Assembly: GCA_035610365.1 (NCBI GenBank)
Contig: CM069439.1
Span: 6,572,001 to 6,636,000, forward strand
DNA length: 64,000 bases
From: Aquatica leii
Taxonomy: Eukaryota; Arthropoda; Insecta; Coleoptera; Lampyridae
Reading direction: 5' to 3'
Below the pieces are notes generated by a model. It had not been told where the DNA came from. It worked only from the letters and a program-made list of their open reading frames with translations, and made no database searches. Positions 21,180 to 33,194 of the stretch are shown in pieces (position 1 is the first letter of the stretch; each line of letters begins with the position of its first letter). The position numbers and the translations under genes were made by a program.

Positions 21180-22885
21180 AATTACAGATTCTTCATTTTT
21201 TTCTGGGAATCTATCCACCAGATTCTTCTACTTCAAATGAATGTTCACCAGCAGCGCTGTTACAAATTTTTCAGTTTTTCTAAGTACTGTTCTGGGGTAA
21301 GTTCACTCAAATTCCACATCTTGACAAATTTGATTTGTCAATAAGAATTTCCAAACGCTCTCAACACAAATTTATAATATACTGGCTTGTCTTTCTGCAA
21401 GCGACATACTCGAACTTGTCCGGAGCTGACCCAAACAGTCACTACTTATAAAGTAGCTGATATTTAATTTATAAGTAATCAAAATAACGCGCATAACGTA
21501 TTATGTGGTTCTAAAATATTCATTATTGCGACAATTTTGTAAAGAGTCAAATTGACCACTTTAGGATTTTAGGTGGAAGAGTAAAAAAGATCTTAATGAA
21601 TAAAAGTACTTTTTGAAATTTCGCACTTGTATATATCACAAAAAGATAAGAAAACCAAAACGTTTTAAAGTTCTCGAAGGGCCAAATTGACCCCTAACAA
21701 AAGAAAAAGTTCAAGCTAAGATTTTTGTCAACACTAAATTATAAAGGTTGAGCAATTTAAAAAAAAATGAGGAACACAGAAAAAGTATTTATCAAGATAA
21801 AAAGCAGATGTAGAATCTTAAGAGACGACCATACTCAGGTTAATAAAAGATCGAGATACAGGCTCTATCAGACACAACAAATTTTGTTTTTCAATATTTG
21901 GGTATGAAAATTTAACATTTTATAAATCTGGAAGGAACTAGAATCTGATGCAACTTTGGATTATGGATTAATTAATTTTAGTAAAAATCACTCGGATTAT
22001 AGTTTCTTTGTGTTTCATCATTTCAATATGATTTTTTTTTATATTTTACTATAGGTACAAGATTTTTACTAACGATGCATACATCGGTCAGTGATTTAAA
22101 TTATGTAGAAAAATTCAGGCAAGGGAAAAAAACGTTACACTTAGGTGCAAGTGGGACGAGAGTTGCTATCTCATTAAGTCATTAGCAAGGATTTCAATTT
22201 AACCCTCGAGGAGACGCACCCTAAAAAGTTACACGGATTACCGCGCGAGAGCATTGAATAGCGTCTTATTAAAAATCTATTAATATATTAATTGAAACGA
22301 GTATAGTACAAATTACATTATTCATCAGCGAAAAATTTATCTACTTAAAAATAACACAAGTTGAGTATTTAGGAATAGTTACCAAAAAAGATGCAAGTAA
22401 AAACATAAAAAGGTTAACATGCAGCAGCACAATAACATGACTTATAAAATTAATAAAACCTTAGCACTTATATTTAAAATAACAAAACTAGTACTAACTC
22501 TGAATCTTAAATAAGCTAGCAACAAGAGTGGAAACAGACACTATTGCAAAAAAATGAAAGAGAATAAGTAGAAACCTTGGAACGGAAAAAAAAGACAATT
22601 TAATATGTTTCGATATGAGTTTATATTTATCAAGAGTGCTTATTGTTGGTATGCGTAACAGTTCGTAAACAAATCAATCGTATTTATGTGGTCGTTATAA
22701 CGAGAATAACAAACTTGAGAAAGATTGAAATTATTGCCTTTGAATATGAAATTTACACATTGTCCGTTTTTTATAATTTGATTTTTCAAGTGTGTTATTT
22801 TTTTGCATACTACACTGCAAAAAGCCGCCCAAGTAAAATTGGCTTAGCCAGTGAGCTGTTCTTAGACAACTGTGATGGCCGCTTT
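21180..22885. other. no clear gene; weak coding echoes
   Basis: Mostly AT-rich. The reverse strand around 21400-21270 reads ELTPEQYLEKLKNL before a stop, hinting at an old coding remnant I cannot assign. Two ATTGACC-type motifs (21555, 21690) recall piggyBac subterminal motifs but no TTAA termini pair with them. Confidence 0.35.
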
Positions 22886-22888
22886 ATC

Positions 22889-24945
22889 CAGTAAACACAC
22901 GATGTCCCAGGGATATTCGTTTTATATCCAAATACTGTCTTTACATCCCGGGACTTAAAACGAACGTCTTTAGGATGTTTTTAATAAGACGTCCCCAGGA
23001 TGTCAATGAAGAACATACGATGAGATGTCCTATGCGAAATTACAAATTCATATTTCTAATCAAACTATACATTGATTATTGATAGTATAAAGTAAACAAT
23101 GATGTATAGAATAGTTAAATAAATATTATCAATCTATTTTGGTTAGTTTTTCTTTTGTTACGACAAATATTTTGAAGATGCTGATGTGTACTTTACTTCG
23201 TGTAATTCACCACAAACCCAACAGCAGGTACTTACTTCCACCCCACATTTTGACGTCAATAAAGCGTAATGTGCTGTCTGGGTTAGTGATGGAGGATTCA
23301 GTGATTTTCTCTGATTTTTTGATATGTAGCCGTAACTCACAATTTACAGATACTATATACATTGTGTCAATAAGCCACAAATCTAACGGTAACGCACGAA
23401 AATCGACTTTACAGTATCAACATCACTGATAAGGCACGCTAGTCTACCTCAGGGGGTACTTACTTGATAGAAATTTCGTGTAAATACCGTCGGTTGTGCT
23501 GCCTATTTCCCTCCGATTGCATTCTTCGATGCTTCTCATAGAAAGTCAGAATGCAATTCCAAGTGGTAAGATCAAATATTTTGCTTTATATACATAACAG
23601 TTTATTGTAAATAGGAAGAAAAGACAAATCAGAACACTCATTTCTCCAGTTTCAACATTGCTTCAAATAGCTGGCACTTTGCAGCAGTCTGGTTGGTACG
23701 TATTTATATTATAATTTCAATAAGTTTTTTATTTGTATGATTCTTAGATGACAATTTAATGAAAGCGATTATTTAAAACCATATTTTTTCCGCAATTTTT
23801 GTGGTTTTTTTTAACATTTTTCCATAAAAAATCTAATTTTGAAATTTCGGTTTTATTTAAATTTTGATTTTATTTCTTGTTTCCGTAATTTATATGATGT
23901 CAAAAATTTTGAAATGTATAGGATTGTCTCAATAAATAAATTACTAGGTATATAAATACAAAAGTATTGTATTTTAGATAAACATTCAACCCTGGTAGTA
24001 TTTGGCAATGCGATCTGAGTACTTGAATTTCAAGATCCAAGAGATTTCAAAAATTGGCGGAACTAGTGCTTCTAAATTCGTTAAACGATTGTTGTCTCAG
24101 TTGGCAACCAACACTGAAAAAAAAAAGAAAAACTTACATCGGAGGCAGTAATACGTAAATCATGTTTGCTTAGTTTTCTGTCTTTAGACAATCATTACCA
24201 TTAAATTAATTTTGTTTTCACCATTTTTTTCTGAGGAAACGTAAATGTGAAGCGTGTAAAAAATCATTTTAAAATATAGTTTTATGTAATGATAATTTGT
24301 ATTTTATTTGGTAAACTTATTTTTATTCATAATGTAAAGTCACAGAAAAGTAATTTAAATATACTGACTGGGAAAAAGAAAATTAAAAAAAAATTAAGGA
24401 ATTTTTTTTTAAAAACACAACAAAGTTGATGTACTTTAACTTGGGTTGGTACTTTTCTTTATAAAAATAGACTACTATAGTAGTAATTATTAAAGCTAGA
24501 GTACGGCTCATTGCTTAAAAGTATATAAATTAAACAACAGAAAACGTATCTCGTCTACACATGTTACATTGAAAGCATCGATAAACATATTAGTTGCTAT
24601 CTTTTTCTATTATACAATTCTTTAAAGTGTGTCTGAGGTACATAAATCTTATGGGTAATAATCGAACTCTCGTAATTACTACTATATATATAAGCATTTT
24701 TCCAATTTATATATATTTAGAGGAGGATAGGAGTGTTTTCTACATATCCTACAGCCATCTAAAAAGGACGTCCCATAGACATCCTATGCATATGCGTAAC
24801 GATGTTCTATAAAGACGTCCTAGGGATGCACACAGTTGTGCCAAATGAACGTGACTAGGACGTACACAAGACCAAAACAGAATGACTTTGGGACGTTCGC
24901 AGCAAGATGTCCAAGATACGTTCTTGGAACATTTTTGTGTTGGTT
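22889..24945. repeat. element bounded by GACGTC-rich repeats
   Basis: CCAGTAAACACACGATGTCCC at the left (about 22890-22910, shown shortened to its key bases ACACGATGTCCC) faces, in inverse, CAACACAAAAATGTTCC at about 24930. Next to each end are clusters of short diverged motifs such as GGACGTCC, GATGTCC and AAGACGTCC (22905-23030; 24755-24925). The interior has no recognisable transposase. The termini resemble those at 27.91 kb, so this looks like a non-autonomous DNA element family. Confidence 0.5.
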
Positions 24946-24949
24946 GAGT

Positions 24950-25670
24950 ATTGTGTCAACAACATTAAGAAATATAATGCGGTTCAAGTGCAACAACAGC
25001 TCCGTGAAATACGAGGAATGGCTATTGGTCAGTGGACAGTAAGACGACGACTATAGGAGAGTAACTTGACTCTTAAAACACCTGCGATTAGTTCAAAACT
25101 TACCCCAGCTAATAGTCAAGCAGTTCTTGAGGTTTGTTCTGCTCTCAGATGAGACGAAGATATGCCTCTAAAAAAGAAAAGTGTGCCGGATACTAGGAAA
25201 GCGATTTGTAGAATGCTACATTAAAGAGCGGATTAATTAGGGAGATGGCTCTTGCAAGAGCTGAGTTGCAACTTCTATGGAAGCACGAACCTACCTTGTT
25301 TTCATCTTTAAGGGCGAATGTGGTCACGGGATAGGAGGTATAATGTACCTTGCGTTGACTACAATGGAAAGGATTTTCTTGTTATGCATGACAATGCAAG
25401 GTCCACACAGCAAGAATTGTGTAAGACTACATTACAGAAGTCGGATTTCGGGTAATGGAGTGGCCAGCATTCAGTCCTGATCTAAACCCGATTGAACATA
25501 TATGGGATGAGCTCAAACAAGGAATTCGAGCTAGAGTTTGTGCCCCAACTTCGATCTAAGAACTTGTTGTGGTAGAAGAAGAGTGGCTTAACATTTCGCA
25601 AAAAACATTTGCGATTAGACCTATGCTTAACTGTATGAGTCATGGCCGTCATGGGTCATACTCCGTATTA
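24950..25670 (+). pseudogene. Tc1-like transposase, degraded
   Basis: Forward frames read QVQQQLREIRG and WTVRRRL, then LTLKTPAISSKLTPANSQA (HTH and linker). Next come a damaged first-Asp block (SDETKI split at 25148), SMEARTYLVFIFKGE with GIGGIMY, FLVMHDNARST (second Asp) at 25378, and VMEWPAFSPDLNPIEHIWDE in another frame near 25460 (third acid), ending FAIRPMLNCMSHGRHGSY. The domain order is complete, with about five frame changes. It starts where the GACGTC-rich repeat ends. Confidence 0.82.
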
Positions 25671-25679
25671 AAAATTAAT

Positions 25680-26600
25680 TTAGATAATTATCAATAACTA
25701 TTTCTTTTAGTAATAAAAAACAGCATAATTTTTTTTTATCTGATGATTAATTTCTAAAAAAAAGTAGTTCAAGTCAAAATTTTCTATGCACGCAAGTGTA
25801 TTATTACATCAAAACATCAAAAATGGCATTCTATTTATTCTGTTTGTTTTTAATTTTTAATTAATTTTGGACACTTCTCTGATTTTTCGTAAATTATATC
25901 TAATTGGTCTTGTTTATTCTGTCAAATTGATTACAAAACAGTGATCCAATTAAAAAAAATATTAAATTGAAATTAATTGAAATAATAAGACAAAATGTAA
26001 ATTGTACAAACTGAAACAAATAAATTTTTAATATGCAGTATACATGTTATTTTTTTTTAAATTTTGATTATTGGTTAAAATAACGTTTTTTTAAATTATT
26101 TTCATTTTTAAATTTGCCAATTTAACACATTTGTTGTCTTTAAAGAAAGAATAGAATTTTTACTTTAATAACAAACACATATTTGGCAATACGTGTTTGC
26201 GTACTTTTATTTACAAATGTTATAAATAATTTTTTTTCGTTTTATATTATTAATAATTTACAACATTTAGATTTTCAGACACTTTTTTTTAAATATTTAT
26301 TAGTATGTCTTTTGTAGATATTGATTACGCCTCTGGCTAAATTTTTTGTGAAAGAGTTGTAAGAAAGAGTTGTAAACAATTGTAGCGTAATTGGTTTGTT
26401 TAGCAATTACCATGTGGTTTCATCCTAATGAAATAATTAGAGTCACTCTATAAAGACTCTAAACAGAGTTTAGGGATATCAAATTAGACAGTGTTAGTAA
26501 TGGATCTTAGTAATAATACCTAAGTTTAATAGTTAGTTAATGAGTAATAGAAAAAAAAATTAGAGGCACGTGTATATGGGGTAGTTCAAAATCGTCGCCC
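25680..26600. other. AT-rich, no recognisable gene
   Basis: Long runs of T and A with stops in all frames; no repeats or motifs seen. Confidence 0.5.
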
Positions 26601-26615
26601 TTAATCGAAGACAGC

Positions 26616-26642
26616 TGAGTGCGCGTTTTAGTTGCGCACTCA
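26616..26642. promoter_or_regulatory. 9-bp perfect inverted repeat upstream of the candidate exon
   Basis: TGAGTGCGC (26616-26624) faces GCGCACTCA (26634-26642) around a 9-base loop, about 37 bp before the ATG at 26679. It sits in a locally CpG-rich patch unlike the surrounding DNA. A regulatory role is inference. Confidence 0.35.
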
Positions 26643-26678
26643 TAATCAAAATCGAGCAGTGCATAATACAGCGCGGAA

Positions 26679-27005
26679 ATGGAACGAGTGCTCAAACGTG
26701 TAGGATTATCAAAAAGAACACAATCTGAAATTAAAATACAAAATGCTATGAGTTCAGAGGAACCGAATAAAATTAGACGGCGTAGACGAAGCAAATCACG
26801 ACGTAGGGCAAACCCAGAAGGCAAAAAAACTCGAGGTTTATTTAATATTGATTGGGAATCAGTAAAAGATTGCAAATCTTGTAAATCTAGAGCTATAACT
26901 AGAAGGTTGTGTAGTAAAAGATGTGACAACGAACTGTATAGATCGAACAGTTTTAAATTTGAAAGATTCGTGCGAGGCGAAGATACATCAACTCTCGGAA
27001 AAAAG
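26679..27005 (+). CDS. candidate first coding exon, Arg/Cys-rich hypothetical protein
   Basis: An ATG at 26679 in context GGAAATGG opens a frame with a basic cluster RRRRRSKSRRR near residues 28-38, then KDCKSCKSRAITRRLCSKRC (four cysteines, residues about 67-86). It ends at a strong splice-donor match AAG|GTAAGG at 27005/27006; beyond it the frame reads non-conserved sequence before a stop. The local base composition is richer in G+C than the neighbouring DNA. I do not recognise the protein. The Cys pattern could bind zinc and the basic stretch could be nuclear targeting; both are inference. A chance ORF or old retrogene remains possible. Confidence 0.4.
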
Positions 27006-27009
27006 GTAA

Positions 27010-27905
27010 GGCAGTATCAATACGCTCTAGCGCATTTTCAAAGAAAAATTCTATTTGTATTTTTTTCTGTATTTTACTCATAAATGTTTTGTAATATCAT
27101 ATAAAGACTTAGATGAAAATCTCGTTTCTAAGGGTTCTTGCATGTTTATTTATATTAGCGTGAAAACAAGCTTGGATGAGATTTATAGTTGACCTAATAA
27201 GCTTAAACTGGGAATTTAAATGATTCATACATTGCAAATCGATTTACTAAGAATTTCACTAACGTAAATAAGCCAGGCATAATTGTCAAAACATCGTTCG
27301 TGTGTATATGACTCACAATAAACGAGACAGCGGGCCTTAATTAAACTTTTCTTTAAAAAAAACTGAATTACTTGCAACGCTATAAACTTCAATGAGACGG
27401 AATTTAAAGATCGTCCAGAATCTAATTTGGAAAATCCCATTTGGTCATTTCTCTGCAGATAGAAAATTCGTTCCAATGCTTTTATCCTAGATAGTTGTCG
27501 GTAACGATAGGTACTGGTATCTTATTGTCGGTTATTTCAGGTTTCTAAATTATCCGGCGTATAATCATCACAATCGTTGAACTCAACAAGAACAAGTTAA
27601 AATTGGAATTTGGTTAAGTAGTATTTTAACGTTCCTCTACAAAATTAACTTTGCAATTCACTAATACTAATTTTATTTTTATTTATCTGTAACGAAGTTA
27701 TCTTACTTTTAACTGGTTTTAGACTTTGGCTATATCACTATTTAACAGTTTTTAGTAGATGTTCTGTTAGTGTTTCAACCATTGTGCACTGTCACTTTGT
27801 AGAGTTATTTGCTGTTTTAACTTTTTGTTTTGTTACGTTTTAAATTATATATCGACAAGCATTTATTTAAATGTTTTTTTAGCTTTTGTTTCTTTTAAAG
27901 TTTGA
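27010..27905. other. no recognisable gene
   Basis: AT-rich; if the preceding exon is real this would be intron. The reverse frame 27476-27225 shows no family signature. Confidence 0.45.
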
Positions 27906-27909
27906 TTCA

Positions 27910-28620
27910 CACCCAGACAGCACACAACATCTCCAAGACGTTTGTTTTGGGCCTGTTTTATATGTGGTTCTAAAAAAGATGTCTTAACAATATCTACTAC
28001 AAGACATCTTAAAGACATTTGAATTAAGACGGTTTAAATGCATTTCTTTTAAGACTGTTTAAAGTTTTCTTGATAAACGCAGAGTTTATTTTAACGTTTG
28101 GAGAAAAATAATTTTAAGCGTTTTTAAGATATACAAGGGATATACCTTCGACTAGAATTTTTAGAATTTAGCCAAAATTTAGTTGACACAATTATACAGC
28201 AGAATTCTAATCTGAATTTAGATAGCTTTGTCACAGAAATAGGCAAATCGGTTGGTACAGAATAAGAAAGTATTATTCTGTCATTTGCAGTTGTAAGCTT
28301 TAGCTATTGGAGCTAGGTCTTTATTCAATCTAAATGGCATTCAGCAATTACAAAGTGTGAATCTTTTAACACGTGCTGACCTACACACAAAGTTAAAATG
28401 TTTAAATATTTAATATTTGTGCATTTTGACTTAAAATTTGTTTGGCCTTAAACGCGTTCTGAGGAGGACATCCTAACAGTGTCTTAGTAATGACGTCTTA
28501 AACATGTACAGTTTGCTAACATAAGACGTCTTCAAAATGTCTGTAAGATGTCTAAAGACGTAATAAGATTTCTAAAAAACGTTTTGAATATTTCGACGTG
28601 AAAGTGGGCGAAACCCAACT
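27910..28620. repeat. second GACGTC-type repeat element
   Basis: The left end, ACAGCACACAACATCTCC, resembles the left end of the 22.89-kb element. Clusters of AAGACATC, GACGTCTT and AAGACGT motifs lie at 27925-28035 and 28465-28570. No ORF is present. The right terminus is not clear, so the boundary is approximate. Confidence 0.45.
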
Positions 28621-28969
28621 CGGACATTTAGGCGACATTTTTCGGCGCAAATCTTTCGGCAGTAGATATTTTAGCACGGTAACATTTGGGTGCCGGTTTT
28701 TTCGTTGCTGAGACTGGTAGGTACCATTATAATAGGTATAATTTCAATTTTAATTTTTTTCTTTTTTTTTCTGTTAATAGTTCCAACAGATTCGATATAG
28801 TTATATACGTTTGGTGTCGGATTTAATTGTTGTGATTGTGGAAACTCAGCTGTCCACTAGTCTTTGATGATGGTTTCCACAGTTACACAAACAAAATTTT
28901 TGCACTTTTCGCTATTGTTCACACAATAGTTTCTAATTGCGCGGCTTAAATTCAAAATACTAACAACAA

Positions 28970-30055
28970 CTTTATAGTTTTCTAGATGTTAATAGACCAA
29001 TACTGGCTCTTTTATCCACGTGGTGGCGTTGACTACCAAATGTGCAATATGACACTATTGTGTTACAATTTGACTACTCTTTTCTGATCTTTTCTTCGTG
29101 GCTAAAAATTAAATAAGAAGTTGCTTTTTATTTCTTTTTATTGCACCTACAGATCACCATCTGTAAATCAGTTGTCGGTGACAACATTTCTCCCTGTGTT
29201 ATGTTTTGGCGTTACTAGTCTTTTTACAACATCTGAAGGCTTTGTGCTAATGCTTTATTCTCCTTCCGACTGTTTTCCTGCGTAAATTTCATCAACTAGC
29301 GCATATATTTTATTTCCGTGCTTAACCGGCTTTGACGGAATATATTGCTTAAAGCGACAATTACCACAAAAATTTCTAATTTCTCATCAGTTGTTACATT
29401 CTGGCGAAAGGTATAATTCTGTTTACAATTTTCCACAAACATTGGAAAAAATTAGCAAATCGGAGCAAGATTATCACTCATCTTTCTATCTGCGCTAGTA
29501 TCGTTATTCTGAATTCTCAAACACCTCATCAATAACTTAAACCTTTTTATTGACATAACAAGTGTAAAAAAACTCTATACCGTGTCCATCTGCTGACCAG
29601 AGCTCTTTTAATGATAACCTGTTACTATGTAATAGACCCGCAAGATACAATAAAGTCACGGAAGCGTTTATTTTAATGTTGCTCGTTATTTTTGCATCCC
29701 TTTTATGATTACATCTACGAGGTATAGATTCTATCTTTTGATTGGTCTACGCAACAATTGTATTCGGCATATTATCAGTTATAAAACAGCCCCAAGTTTC
29801 AATTGGTGAGTTGTCTTCTCTTGAAATCTGGGTAACAATGTTCTTGAAACTTTAAATTATTTTACCCGTTTAGTGACTTTATCTTTTGCAATAAAACAGT
29901 TTTTTTTATTCTCGTCGTTGGAAGACTCGGCTGGTTTCTCAGATTCCGAGTTCTGTATTCTGGCTTCAACTTCCGCTTCATCTTGACTGTCTGATTCCGA
30001 GAATTCATATTACATTCAACATGTTATTCAATATTTCAGCATCTATGGTGTCGCC
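28970..30055 (-). pseudogene. piggyBac-type transposase, strongly decayed
   Basis: From 30055 downward: an acidic leader SDSQDEAEVEARIQNSESE, a broken block, LKELWSADGHGIEFF with KMSDNLAPI (central core), NVTTDEKLEIF, RFKQYIPSKPVKHGNKIYAL (the family's F..YIP.KP.K.GIK), DEIYAGKQSEGE, DVVKRLV, GRNVVTDN.FT (catalytic D-N..FTS position) and ATKKRSEKSSQ. The order is that of piggyBac transposases of the PGBD4 type. Many stops and shifts are present, and the C-terminal Asp and the cysteine domain are not visible. Confidence 0.8.
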
Positions 30056-30369
30056 ATTATCTTGTTAATCTAAAAGAATATGAGAAATGTTACACTATCG
30101 GGTGCATGTATCCTACAGATCAGATGCATTAAACCGGCAAAAATTTGTTGTGGTTGAAACAAATGTTGTACATACCAATTATATTAGACAACGATAGGCA
30201 ACAAATAAAAATGTTCTTTTTTTAACTTCAATTTAAAACGTACTCGGGTGCAGCGATCTATCAGATCATTTTATGTATAACTGCCGCAATGCTAACTCGA
30301 GAAACTCAGATTATGCATATCTGAAGCGGCATCCATCGGGCTTGGCGCAATTTTCAAATAATTCTAAAA

Positions 30370-30413
30370 ACGTAGAAGCTGTGTCTCTCTGATCAAGTGC
30401 GCCCGACGGAGGG
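30370..30413. repeat. surviving piggyBac terminus abutting TTAA
   Basis: The sequence ends GCGCCCGACGGAGGG at 30413 followed by TTAA (30414-30417). Reverse-complemented it reads TTAA CCCTCCGTCGGGCGC, a piggyBac-like 5' end, and it lies at the correct side (upstream) of the reverse-strand transposase. The partner terminus near 28.9 kb was not found. Confidence 0.6.
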
Positions 30414-30419
30414 TTAAAG

Positions 30420-31195
30420 AACGGACCGGACGCATGCCATTGCTTAGAAAAAAAATCATTTATAGTAATCATAATCTCGGTTTACGTTATCAATTTTCTT
30501 CTCAGGTTTCTTTTTATACTTGAGCAATAACTTATTTTGTATGAGTTCAGATTGCATTATAATTTATAGTTTTGACTGACATTCCATATTTTCGCAGCCT
30601 TGTTTATTTTAACACCATTAAAAGTTTCATTAATGCTTCGTTATCTTTGCTTACAGTGGCATCAACGACGTGAAAAACTTCGTCCAAACTCACGTTTTGC
30701 TATAATTTTGCATCTCTGTCTGTCGCGTTTTCATCATAAGGTTTTTTTAAACTCTGTAGACAGTACGTGTAACGTTTACAAAAAGAGAACAGTATGATGT
30801 GATAGTGTCGCTGTAAATTCAAGTTAGCAATTTGCTGTATAACAATGTGTTTGTGAAATCTTATGTTGAAAGTTTAATGTTTCATTTTCTTTTTGTTAAC
30901 GGATTTAGTCAAATACAACTAAATATTACCGTATGGTTATGGATGAAAAGTTTAGTTTTTCATTTTCGTAATTTATCTTCCTTCTGTAGCAGATCGCACC
31001 AAATTATTACACCAACTCTGAAAACATCTTCGACTACTTTACTTAGAGACTGCGGTTAACCAGGAAAACACATCTTGCAACAATTATGATTAGAGCCAGG
31101 TATTTAAAGCTATGATTATACCTTTTATTTTGCTATTAATTGAAAAAAAGCTTTGATTAAACTCCTAACTCTGCGAGTTGACGCTTGTTTTTATT
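30420..31195. other. no recognisable gene
   Basis: Short frames only (30600-31059) without family signatures. Confidence 0.45.
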
Positions 31196-31199
31196 TTAG

Positions 31200-31313
31200 G
31201 TACCTCCGTTTCAGGTTGGTGCTTTGTGTGAATGCACATTTTGTGATGTAGGATCAGATTTAGCCAAATTTAAAGCAAATATTAAAGTGACTAATAAATG
31301 CACTCTCCACTGA
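31200..31313 (+). CDS. candidate terminal exon (38 codons), unrecognised
   Basis: A good acceptor (pyrimidine-rich tract then TTTTAG) at 31199 is followed by an open frame reading VPPFQVGALCECTFCDV, ending TGA at 31311-31313. AATAAA signals follow (31293-31298 inside, and 31549-31554). PPF.VGA.CE.TF recalls the start of a Tudor-like or ARID4-type domain, but the match is too short to assign. It could be an exon of a gene whose other exons lie outside, or of the 26.68-kb candidate. Confidence 0.3.
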   Translation, partial: VPPFQVGALCECTFCDVGSDLAKFKANIKVTNKCTLH

Positions 31314-31564
31314 ATTAAAATAATGAGTTGCATCTCGTTAGTATTTTTTTGTATTTATATAACTCTGCCAGTTAAGTTGTTGATTAGATTTAATTAGTTT
31401 TACGAAACCAAAAGTTTTTGAATTTAATTGTACGTTATATTTAACTTCCTTGTTTTTTATTTTAAAATTTTTTTTGTTATGAGTTTATTTTGTATGTGAA
31501 ATTTTATTTGTTCATTGCATTTTTTTGTTTATTTCATTTCTTCTATGTAATAAATGTTAAATTG

Positions 31565-32487
31565 GTAATTTGTAACGGAGCTTTTAATCAGTTAACCTGT
31601 TTGCCAGTTACTCACTGAAAAGGTAGGTTCTAATAATGCGTACATCGCCTGACGTGTTCTCTGGTTTGCAAGCTCCAGAACCCCTTTTGAGCTATTAACT
31701 TTCCTGGCGCCCCCTTTTACTTTTACATTTTCCAATTTATTTGCGGATTTCTGAAATTTGATTTACGACCATCTTCACTGAGCACCGGCAGTTCGAAAAT
31801 ACAATGATCGGATTGAGAAGAAGGTTTCTGCTTAGAACTAATTTTTTTACGTGATGTTTTATTATGGTTGGCAGTGAAGCTTGTTTTCTAACTTAACAGC
31901 AAATCAAACATTTTTAAATTTCTACAGAGATTTTAGTCGTTATTGTAACTTTAAGCGTAATATTAATTGGTTGTGTCATGGTTGATAGATATTGATAGCT
32001 TTCAATTTTTTTTGCTTTGTAATACTAGACTGCAGTGTCAGTCGGCATTTCGACGCAAAAACATTGTTATTCAATTATGTTGGTATTTCAAAGATTCAGG
32101 TCACCAGGGACAATTTCTTTCTAGCTAAAAAAGAACTACCCTTTTTTGACCAGTTTTACTTACAACACGCTAATATGTCATTTCCTATACACAATGCACC
32201 GTACAGGTGCAACCGATAACACCCTAAAACAAAAACCTGAAGTAGTTTTTGAAGTGAAACTTCTTTAACGAAGGTAAATCTGTAATTTTGGTAATGAAAA
32301 AAGGGACAACATAGTCGCACAAACTATATTTTTTATTTACATTTCTGTCGTTTATATTGACATGAACTATTCTAACCTTTAGTTTTGTTGTGACTATCCA
32401 CGTGTTTATGAAGCGTTGTTTTGAGTTTTTTTAAATTGATGAGTAAAAATTAAAACGAAATGAAATGTATAAACGAATTTTATATAT
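31565..32487. other. no recognisable gene
   Basis: AT-rich; the frame 31992-32219 has no recognisable motif. Confidence 0.45.
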
Positions 32488-32492
32488 AGTAT

Positions 32493-32924
32493 TGTAACGT
32501 ATTTTTAAAAACTACTTTATTTATACACGAACGAACTTAATATTTATTTACACGTAATTAAAATCAAACTTAAACTGAACTAATTAAGGATAAAAACTTA
32601 CGGTAATTTATGTAAAACAATAATACGCTATCACTAATAGGTCTACAGTTGTTTACTTTAAAAGTCACGTTCACTTTCACTTGATGTACACTTTATTTAT
32701 TTAAAACTTCGCACATGCTAATCACTTATTTATCTTCACCGTAACAACACTTTAACTTTATTCAGTAACTGCCGATACAGAACTGACCTTCCGCATGCTC
32801 GAACACTTCTTGTACATTCATGTTATCTCGGTCTAGAGCATTCGCAACCTTTCTGCATTTATCGTTCGCTGTCTGGAATTTGGCTTTATTGAATCGTAGA
32901 TTCGACGTTATTCGCGAATGTTCT
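32493..32924 (-). repeat. solo LTR, 432 bp, 5-bp target duplication
   Basis: AGTAT at 32488-32492 and again at 32925-32929 brackets a block that starts TGTAACG and ends GAATGTTCT. Read on the reverse strand it contains a TCAGTT initiator-like motif in GGTCAGTTCTG, AATAAAG polyadenylation signals, and ends CGTTACA. No internal retroviral genes adjoin it, so it is best explained by LTR-LTR recombination. A 4-6-bp duplication fits Gypsy/BEL/Copia. Confidence 0.68.
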
Positions 32925-32949
32925 AGTATAAAACAACATTACTATAAAA

Positions 32950-33065
32950 TAAAACAGTGTTTAGTTAATTTAAAATGGCAGAGTCTCAGAAACATTCTAC
33001 TTTTTTATCAATAAATAAAAATAAAAGAAATGAATTAGCAAAGAAGTTTCAGCTTATCCGTAAGC
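32950..33065 (+). repeat. dispersed repeat with a conserved ATG frame, copy 1
   Basis: From TAATTTAAAATGGCAGAGTC onward this matches the reverse strand of 53255-53140. The shared frame starts MAESQKHSTFLSINK here and MAESQKHFTLSSINK there. The repeat is short (about 80-115 bp) and the family is unknown. Confidence 0.55.
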
Positions 33066-33194
33066 TTATTTGGGCCAGGTACATTTGTTTACCCCATTGC
33101 GTCAACCCAATTTTTTTTATTGTATGGGCTCGTATCTCATCAATGGCAACTTCGATTTGATTTCAAGTCTTAGGTAGTTTTTGGTTGGTTAGCG

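Noticed and set aside
27225-27476. Reverse-strand 83-codon ORF
   Set aside because: No recognisable motif, no splice or promoter context, and composition like surrounding AT-rich DNA.
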